Positions 1-4,860 of a stretch of DNA of 5,536 bases are shown here, one piece after another. Source of the DNA: Anaerolineae bacterium (lineage in GTDB: Bacteria > Chloroflexota > Anaerolineae > 4572-78); the NCBI GenBank assembly GCA_027022125.1, contig JALVZI010000677.1, positions 1-5,536 of the forward strand, written 5' to 3'. The notes under the pieces are model-generated. The model ran no database searches and was not told where the DNA came from. It saw only the letters and a program-made list of their open reading frames with translations. A program made the translations under genes and the position numbers. Position 1 is the first letter of the stretch, and every line of letters starts with the position of its first letter.

Positions 1-1
1 A

Positions 2-427
2 TTTGGCACGATGATTGAAATTCCGCGCGCGGCAGTCACTGCCGCAGAAATCGCCGAGGTTGCCGAATTCTTCTCTTTTGGCACCAACGACCTGACCCAG
101 ATGACTTTCGGTTACTCCCGCGACGACGCCGAAGCCGGCTTTTTGCTGAAATATGTGGAAGACGGCATTCTGCCCAAAAACCCGTTCCAAACCATCGACC
201 GCGATGGCGTGGGGCAGTTGATGAAATGGGCGGTGGAAAACGGGCGCAAAACCCGCCCAGATTTGGAAGTGGGTATTTGCGGCGAACACGGCGGCGACCC
301 CGACTCGATTGAATTCTGCCACAGCATCAACCAGAATTACGTCAGTTGCTCGCCGTTCCGCGTGCCGGTAGCGCGACTGGCAGCCGCGCAAGCCGCGCTG
401 CGCGAAAAAGGCTTTACCCCGAAATAA
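2..427 (+). CDS. ppdK: Pyruvate, phosphate dikinase, C-terminal end (5' partial)
   Basis: This is the last 141 residues of PPDK, which interconverts pyruvate + ATP + Pi and phosphoenolpyruvate + AMP + PPi in the cytoplasm. The full enzyme is about 880 residues, so only the end of the PEP/pyruvate-binding TIM barrel is visible. The frame is already open at the window edge (F-G-T before the first Met at 11), so that Met is internal. Diagnostic motifs are GTMIEIPRAA, SFGTNDLTQMTFG (Asn and Asp at codons 86-91, the pair that corresponds to Asn768/Asp769 of the Clostridium symbiosum enzyme) and GICGEHGGD, whose Cys (codon 278-280) matches the catalytic acid/base Cys831. The ending VSCSPFRVPVARLAAAQAAL is typical of the family. 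It ends at TAA 425-427, followed by two terminator-like hairpins, so it is probably the last gene of its unit. The CGEHGGD and FCHS-type spacing favours PPDK over PEP synthase or PTS enzyme I. Intact as far as seen. Confidence 0.97.
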   Translation, partial: FGTMIEIPRAAVTAAEIAEVAEFFSFGTNDLTQMTFGYSRDDAEAGFLLKYVEDGILPKNPFQTIDRDGVGQLMKWAVENGRKTRPDLEVGICGEHGGDPDSIEFCHSINQNYVSCSPFRVPVARLAAAQAALREKGFTPK

Positions 428-435
428 GCCCTATC

Positions 436-456
436 GGTGGGTGCAAGCCCATTTTT
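436..456 (+). terminator. Short intrinsic terminator of ppdK (GCAA tetraloop)
   Basis: Eight bases after the ppdK stop, TGGGT (438-442) can pair with GCCCA (447-451), closing a GCAA tetraloop of the stable GNRA class. The pair T442-G447 is a wobble. Two more G-T wobbles (436-437 with 452-453) can extend the stem. The hairpin is followed directly by five T (452-456). The stem is short, so efficiency is uncertain, but position and T-run fit a rho-independent terminator. Confidence 0.55.
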
Positions 457-494
457 AAACGGGTGTGGCACAATGGCGTGTCACACCCGTTTTG
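457..494 (+). terminator. Second, stronger intrinsic terminator-like hairpin
   Basis: AAACGGGTGTG (457-467) is exactly complementary to CACACCCGTTT (482-492). The stem continues inward through one G-T wobble (468/481) and three further pairs (469-471 with 478-480), leaving a six-base loop (472-477). This gives a stem of about 15 bp with TTTT at the 3' side (490-493). It begins immediately where the T-run of the first hairpin ends, so the two form a tandem terminator. The A-rich left foot and T-rich right foot mean it could also stop transcription arriving from the other strand. Confidence 0.65.
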
Positions 495-529
495 TTGACT
501 AATGTTACACACCCGTTCGGCAACCCGCA

Positions 530-551
530 GGGGCGGCTCGCGAGCCGCCCC
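530..551. repeat. Perfect 22-bp GC-rich palindrome (REP-like)
   Basis: GGGGCGGCTCG (530-540) is followed directly by its exact reverse complement CGAGCCGCCCC (541-551), with no spacer. The core is almost pure G+C in a region that is otherwise mixed. Palindromes of this kind (GGGGCG...CGCG...CGCCCC followed by TAC) are, from memory, scattered between genes in many bacterial genomes, including Chloroflexota, as REP/MITE-like elements. No T-run follows, so it is not a classical terminator. I see only one copy in this window, so the dispersed-repeat assignment is inferred. Confidence 0.55.
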
Positions 552-599
552 TACACCTGCTACCGTATTTCAGTCTGCCGAGGACAAATTAGATTCTCG

Positions 600-609
600 G
601 TTGCGCAAC
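600..609. promoter_or_regulatory. 10-bp perfect palindrome upstream of the signalling operon promoter
   Basis: GTTGCGCAAC is its own reverse complement. It lies about 25 bases upstream of the proposed -35 box (634), a place where an activator could bind. It is short enough to occur by chance, and no regulator is assigned. Confidence 0.2.
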
Positions 610-633
610 ATCAGTTATCGAAGAATTGAAAAC

Positions 634-663
634 TTGCAAACACCCCCGCCCCACGTGTAAAAT
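634..663 (+). promoter_or_regulatory. Candidate sigma-70-type promoter of the signalling operon
   Basis: TTGCAA (634-639, four of six matches to TTGACA) and TAAAAT (658-663, five of six to TATAAT) are separated by 18 bases. The predicted start, near 670, would give a leader of about 35 bases before the ATG at 705. The -10 box lies inside an inverted repeat, CGTGTA (654-659), AAA, TACACG (663-668), which could be an operator. An alternative -35, TTGAAA at 626, would have a 26-base spacer, which is too long. Confidence 0.4.
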
Positions 664-704
664 ACACGAAACACGCATCACCCTGCGCAGTGGAGAAAAA
701 TATT

Positions 705-1601
705 ATGAAAAAAAACCGCCTGCTCATCGTGGAAGACGAGAGCATTATTGCAATGGAATTGGAATTTCGGTTGATGGATGTGGGTTACGATATTGTGGAC
801 ATCATTCCCAGCGGCGAACGCGCCATCGAAGCGGCACAAACGCTGCAACCGGAACTCATTTTGATGGACATCCACCTTGAAGGTGAAATGGATGGCATCG
901 TTGCTGCAGAAGAAATTCAGCAGCGAATGGATATTCCCATCATCTTTCTGACTGCGCACACCGATGACAACACGCTGGAACGGGCGAAAACTCGCACACC
1001 ATACGGCTATCTCGTCAAACCGTTTCAGGAAAAAGAACTTGATATTGCCATCCAAATGGCACTCTACAAACACAAAATGGAGCGCAAACTCCGCGAAAGC
1101 GAAGAACGCTTGCGGCTGGTGGTGGAAAGTAGCAGCGATATTGTGGCTGTCACCGACACAAGCGGCATCATCACCTATTTTCACGCGGCAAAACAATACC
1201 AACTAGCTTCAGAAAGCGTTGTCGGCAAAAAAGCGGAATCGTTTTTGCCGCCAGAGAGAGCCGCCAAATGGGATGAAACCATCCGGCAGGTGGCAAAAAC
1301 TGGCGAACCCGTTTCAACCGAAAGTGCACTCGAATGGCATGGCGAAGAGTTATGGTTGAACCTACATTTATACCCCCTGCGCAACCCAATGGGCGAAATT
1401 ACCAGCGTTGCCACTGTGGCACGCAACGTCACCGACGTGAAACGGTTGAAAGGTATTTTGCCGGTATGTGCGTGGTGCGGGCAAAAAATTAAAGATGAGG
1501 AAGGTCATTGGGTTCGTCTAGATATGTACATCACCACCCACACCGATGCCACCGTATCTCACGGAATGTGTGATGACTGCCAGACGAAATTTACCCTTTA
1601 A
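705..1601 (+). CDS. Response regulator: receiver + PAS + C4 (CxxC...CxxC) tail
   Basis: This 298-residue cytoplasmic signalling protein has a CheY-like receiver at residues 4-120, with acidic pair E10/D11, phosphoacceptor D55 (LILMD), T83 and K105 (YLVKP). It therefore has all the residues needed to accept phosphate. A helical linker (KHKMERKLRESEERL, about 122-137) leads into a PAS domain (about 132-248, starting at RLVVESSSDIVAVTD). The end (251-298) carries C255-x2-C258 and SHGMC289-x2-C292, a module seen at the C-terminus of many PAS/receiver sensor proteins and probably binding a metal such as zinc. I know of no defined function for it. There is no DNA-binding or enzymatic output domain, so it probably acts by protein contact. 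I chose ATG 705 because GGAG (692-695) sits nine bases upstream. An in-frame GTG at 690 would add five residues but overlaps that ribosome-binding site. It is the first gene of the operon; its last codons overlap the next gene, and the two kinases behind it are its likely phosphate donors. Confidence 0.9.
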   Translation: MKKNRLLIVEDESIIAMELEFRLMDVGYDIVDIIPSGERAIEAAQTLQPELILMDIHLEGEMDGIVAAEEIQQRMDIPIIFLTAHTDDNTLERAKTRTPYGYLVKPFQEKELDIAIQMALYKHKMERKLRESEERLRLVVESSSDIVAVTDTSGIITYFHAAKQYQLASESVVGKKAESFLPPERAAKWDETIRQVAKTGEPVSTESALEWHGEELWLNLHLYPLRNPMGEITSVATVARNVTDVKRLKGILPVCAWCGQKIKDEEGHWVRLDMYITTHTDATVSHGMCDDCQTKFTL

Positions 1602-2931
1602 AAACCTTCCCATCACTGCAAGGGTAGAAAAATGGCGGCAACGATGGCGTCAAATAACCGCTCCCCAAGCCACATCTCCCATTGATGCCCAACGTGAATA
1701 TATCTTGCGTGTAATGTTGCTGCTGGGGCAACTGTTAACCTATCCCACCACAATTATTTTTGCTATCGGTGCATACATTGGCATTTTGCCCCCAACGTTG
1801 CCCATCACACTGATGATTGTCTGTCTTGCTTTGGGCGGCGGCTGGGTTTTAACCGTGCACGGATATTGGCGCATCGCACGGTTCCTGGTTATTGCACTAC
1901 CGTATATGGTTGCCACATTCATCGGCGAAAAATACACCGTTGGCATTGTTAGCGGGTTGCTATATGCGCAGGCAATTTTTGTGACCGCAATTTTGGTGCG
2001 GGGATACACGCCGTGGCTGGTAACCGGTATCATTGGTGCTACCATTATTGGCATCAGTTGGTTTAGAATGGAAGGGTTTCTTGCACCGGACGTGCGTTAC
2101 GCCAACGTTTTCGCTGCCAGCACCACTTCCATTCTTTTTAACCTGATGATGCTGGTGATTTTGGGATATTTTTTCGTCAGCGAATACCAACGTTCACTTT
2201 TAGAAGAACACCGGCAATCAAAATTGCTGGAAGAGACTAACCAGCGTCTCACCGCCGAAATATCGCAGCGAATAGCAGCAGAAGAAAAATTGCAGCAATC
2301 TTTGGCAGAAAAAGAACTTTTGCTGCGCGAAATTCACCATCGGGTGAAAAACAACCTGCAAACAGTCGCCAGTTTGCTGTATCTGCAATCCCGTCATATA
2401 GACAACCCCGTCGCGCTAGAAGCGCTGAAAAACAGTTACGACCGGGTGCAATCAATGGCGCTCATCCACCAACAACTTTACCAAAACACTAATTTAGGGC
2501 ACATTGACCTGCAAAATTATGTGGATGTTCTGTTGAAACAACTGCGAAGTTCATTTCGTGGCGACGCTCGCATTCGTTTTTTTGCCGATATTGCCCCGGT
2601 GCAATTTGATTTGGATACCACCATTCCCATCGGGTTGATTATTAACGAACTAGTTACCAACGCGATGCAGCACGGTTTTCCGCACAACCAACCGGGAGAA
2701 ATCCACGTTAAATTTTACAAAACAGACGGAAAATACACATTAACCGTCCACGACACAGGTGTCGGCTTGTCCGAAGCGCAAAAAGCGCGCCTCGCTAAAA
2801 ACGGCATCACAGCAATAACCAACGACAGTTTAGGGCTTCAACTGGTACAAAAATTAACCAAACAACTGCATGGAAAATTCAATATCAGCAGCGGCACACA
2901 CACAATTTTCAGCGTGACATTTCAGGAATAA
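1573..2931 (+). CDS. Membrane sensor histidine kinase, HisKA_2 type, without PAS
   Basis: This protein of about 452 residues autophosphorylates on His and probably donates phosphate to the receiver protein encoded just upstream. A basic N-terminus with DAQREYILR (38-46) precedes six predicted membrane helices (about 44-72, 75-96, 100-117, 122-143, 145-163, 185-203). Loops are short and the basic loop GYWRIAR lies between helices 2 and 3, which puts both ends inside the cell. A coiled coil (204-248) leads to the HisKA_2 H-box LREIHHRVKNNLQ. The phosphorylated residue is one of H255/H256, probably H256 next to RVKN. The ATPase domain shows the N-box INELVTN (N358, N363), the G1 box DTGVG (394-398) and the G2 box SLGLQLV (419-425). 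The start is uncertain. ATG 1573 has a weak GGAA six bases upstream and overlaps the regulator gene by 29 bases; ATG 1546, nine codons earlier, has no visible ribosome-binding site. The sensed signal cannot be read from sequence. Confidence 0.9.
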   Translation: MTARRNLPFKNLPITARVEKWRQRWRQITAPQATSPIDAQREYILRVMLLLGQLLTYPTTIIFAIGAYIGILPPTLPITLMIVCLALGGGWVLTVHGYWRIARFLVIALPYMVATFIGEKYTVGIVSGLLYAQAIFVTAILVRGYTPWLVTGIIGATIIGISWFRMEGFLAPDVRYANVFAASTTSILFNLMMLVILGYFFVSEYQRSLLEEHRQSKLLEETNQRLTAEISQRIAAEEKLQQSLAEKELLLREIHHRVKNNLQTVASLLYLQSRHIDNPVALEALKNSYDRVQSMALIHQQLYQNTNLGHIDLQNYVDVLLKQLRSSFRGDARIRFFADIAPVQFDLDTTIPIGLIINELVTNAMQHGFPHNQPGEIHVKFYKTDGKYTLTVHDTGVGLSEAQKARLAKNGITAITNDSLGLQLVQKLTKQLHGKFNISSGTHTIFSVTFQE

Positions 2932-2932
2932 T

Positions 2933-4660
2933 ATGACACTGCTCCAACTGACCCAAAAATATTGGCAATTCTATACCACCCCACAATCTTCTTTACCCGA
3001 TGATGCCCGTAGAGAATATATCACCCGTGCAGTGTTCTTTTTTGCCACCGTGCTCAATGCCCCAATAGCATTGGTTACCGCCATTATATATAGTACAACC
3101 CATCTCATTCCTGCCAATCTACCAACAGTCAGCATTATAGCCGCCATCTTTCTTTTTGTTGGATGGCGGCTCATTCAGCGGGGATACTGGCGTTTAGTAC
3201 GGTATTTACTCATTGGTTTTACATATCTGGTCGCCGTATATGTTTCATGTACCTACGGTTTTACTGTGCCGGGGATGCTGTTTTTTGTGGCAACACTGCT
3301 TTTTGCAGCAATGATTACACCGCCAAAAATCCTATGGAGCATCAGTACATTATCTGCCGCATCTACTTTAATTATCACTTGGTTACAGTATGTTGGGCTA
3401 ATAACATTTAACGATCTACAATCAACCGGTTTCACCGCCAATATCATCGTGGTGATACTTCTTTTTGGTGGCATCGGTGCATTGCTTCACTTTTTAACCG
3501 CACAATTCGAGAAAGCAATCATCCGCGCCGAATCAACTGCGCAAGAATTGAAAGCATATCAAGCTCATCTGGAACAACTGGTGGCAAAACGCACCGCACA
3601 ACTGGAAAAAGAAATTGCCGAGCGGCGCGAAAGCGAGCGCACACTCGCCAAAGCACAGCACATCGCGCGATTGGGCAACTGGGAATGGGATATACTTTCT
3701 GGGGAAATCAGATGGTCGGAAGAAACCAAGTTAATATTCCATCTCGAACCCGATGACGGCGGGGCAAAGATGGATAGTTTCCTAAATTTTGTGCACCCCG
3801 ACGACCGACAGAAAATAGAAACTGCTTTTACCGAAGCCATCAACGCACACCAGCCCTCATTTACCTTCAACCATCGTGTAATATTAAACAATGGCGAAAC
3901 GCGAATGATTCACGAAGAAGGCGAACTCATTTACAATGAAGAGGGATTGCCCGTTAGAGTGTTCGGCATTGTGCAAGATATTACCCGCCAGTGGGAAGCC
4001 GACGAAGCGCTGAAAGCATCGCTAACCGAAAAAGATACGTTACTGCGCGAAATTCACCATCGGGTAAAAAATAATTTGCAAATTGTTCGTAGTTTATTAT
4101 ATTTGCAAGCCCGCCAAACCGACAACCCTGCCGCACAAGTGGCACTGGAAGACAGTTACCGGCGAGTGCAATCGATGGCGCTGGTGCACGAAACACTGTA
4201 CCAATCGGCAAATTTAGCCGCCATCAACTTTGGCGATTATACCCGCTCGTTAGTAAATAACCTGAAACAATCATATACCGGCAGCGGCTGGTCGCCGCAA
4301 ATAAACCTCGATATTGCACCCATCACAATGGATATTGACACAGCCATACCATGCGGGCTGATACTGAACGAACTGATTTCAAATGCGCTGAAATACGCCT
4401 TTCCCGAAAAAACAGCAGGGGCAACCATCTCTCTGCAATTCTCCGTAGACACCGACGGCAAACGCCACCTGATAGTGCACGATAATGGTACAGGCTTGTC
4501 GCAAGATGTCGCAGCAGAACTCACCGGAAAAATGCGGCGCAGTTCCTCCAACAGACACTATTCGCTGGGAATAAGTTTAATCCGGCAATTGACCACCCAG
4601 TTGAAAGGCACGCTACACGTGGATACCAGCCACGGCACACGCATCGAGTTGGTTTTTTAG
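2933..4660 (+). CDS. Membrane sensor histidine kinase, HisKA_2 type, with PAS_3 domain
   Basis: This 575-residue paralogue of the preceding kinase has DDARREYITR (23-32), six predicted membrane helices (about 29-55, 62-81, 88-106, 111-129, 132-153, 168-190) and the same basic loop RGYWRLVRY after helix 2. A coiled coil (191-242, ELKAYQAHLEQLVAKRTAQL...) leads to a PAS_3-type domain (about 243-356: ARLGNWEWDI, FVHPDDR, the end VFGIVQDITRQ). The core follows: H-box LREIHHRVKNNLQ (H375/H376, probably H376), N-box LNELISN (N479, N484), G1 box DNGTG (517-521) and G2 box SLGISLI (544-550). All catalytic motifs are intact. ATG 2933 is well supported: AGGA (2924-2927) lies five bases upstream inside the end of the previous gene, and only one base separates the two genes, so they are probably translationally coupled. 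It ends at TAG 4658-4660, directly abutting the repeat region. The PAS domain may bind a cofactor or ligand, which I cannot identify. Confidence 0.92.
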   Translation: MTLLQLTQKYWQFYTTPQSSLPDDARREYITRAVFFFATVLNAPIALVTAIIYSTTHLIPANLPTVSIIAAIFLFVGWRLIQRGYWRLVRYLLIGFTYLVAVYVSCTYGFTVPGMLFFVATLLFAAMITPPKILWSISTLSAASTLIITWLQYVGLITFNDLQSTGFTANIIVVILLFGGIGALLHFLTAQFEKAIIRAESTAQELKAYQAHLEQLVAKRTAQLEKEIAERRESERTLAKAQHIARLGNWEWDILSGEIRWSEETKLIFHLEPDDGGAKMDSFLNFVHPDDRQKIETAFTEAINAHQPSFTFNHRVILNNGETRMIHEEGELIYNEEGLPVRVFGIVQDITRQWEADEALKASLTEKDTLLREIHHRVKNNLQIVRSLLYLQARQTDNPAAQVALEDSYRRVQSMALVHETLYQSANLAAINFGDYTRSLVNNLKQSYTGSGWSPQINLDIAPITMDIDTAIPCGLILNELISNALKYAFPEKTAGATISLQFSVDTDGKRHLIVHDNGTGLSQDVAAELTGKMRRSSSNRHYSLGISLIRQLTTQLKGTLHVDTSHGTRIELVF

Positions 4661-4711
4661 GTTGGTTGGTTGGAGATTGGTTATTGGAGATTGGTCGATT
4701 GGTGATTCGCT
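4660..4711. repeat. GG-rich heptad repeat tract (TTGGAGA type), G-quadruplex-capable
   Basis: The tract begins at the last base of the kinase stop codon. GGTTGGTTGGTTGG (4660-4673) holds four GG runs with TT loops, a two-tetrad G-quadruplex pattern. It then continues as 7-base units of consensus TTGGNNN (4670-4676, 4677-4683, 4684-4690, 4691-4697), decaying at 4698-4711. TTGGAGA occurs exactly twice, 14 bases apart. There is no coding signal, and it is part of the longer heptad patchwork downstream. Confidence 0.65.
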
Positions 4712-4723
4712 GCCTCATATTTC

Positions 4724-4860
4724 GTATGGCGTGATGAGTGATGCGTGAAACGTGACTTTGGACGTTGGACTTGAAACTTTGGACTTGGGACTGACTGCCA
4801 CCCTGCAACCTTGAAACCTTGAACTTTGAACCAAAAACTCGAAACCTGAAACCCTCAATC
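4724..4860. repeat. Patchwork of degenerate 7-base tandem repeats between convergent genes
   Basis: The stretch reads as successive 7-base units with a changing consensus. At 4724-4758 the units follow GTGATGN. At 4757-4791 they follow TTTGGAC, with exact copies at 4757-4763 and 4778-4784 and variants between and after. From 4804 to 4853 they follow TTGAACC or TGAAACC, with one 8-base unit at 4811-4818. A loose last unit reaches over the SbcC-like stop codon (4855-4857). I see no gene, no RNA fold of a known class and no clear terminator in the gene-free interval 4661-4854. Heptanucleotide repeats of this style are well known from cyanobacteria; in this lineage I am only recalling similar intergenic sequence. 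Confidence 0.7.

Noticed and set aside
495..500. TTGACT as a -35 box for a promoter after the terminators.
   Set aside because: No -10-like sequence lies 16 to 18 bases downstream; that stretch is GC-rich.
578..600. A weak hairpin CCGAG...CTCGG upstream of the promoter.
   Set aside because: The arms are five bases (seven with a wobble) around a loop of about nine, with no T-run, and it lies upstream of the predicted transcript start. It is not distinguishable from chance.
626..880. An 84-codon plus-strand open frame overlapping the regulator start.
   Set aside because: It starts at a TTG lying in the promoter region without a ribosome-binding site, and it overlaps the receiver domain in another frame.
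678..1202. A 174-codon open frame antisense to the response regulator.
   Set aside because: It lies opposite a receiver/PAS gene with clear motifs. Its translation is rich in His, Phe and Asn, as expected for an antisense shadow, and there is no supporting start signal.
1546..1650. A frameshift joining the response regulator and the first kinase into one hybrid protein.
   Set aside because: The regulator reaches the normal end of its C4 tail before its stop, and the kinase begins with a plausible basic N-terminus, so two overlapping genes explain the sequence better.
4618..4658. A terminator at the end of the second kinase: stem CGTGG/CCACG (4618-4634) and a T6 run (4653-4658).
   Set aside because: The 5-bp stem is about 18 bases away from the T-run, too far for an intrinsic terminator.
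4661..4860. The repeat tract as a CRISPR array.
   Set aside because: The repeating unit is 7 bases with no unique spacers, and no 25 to 40 base repeat is present.
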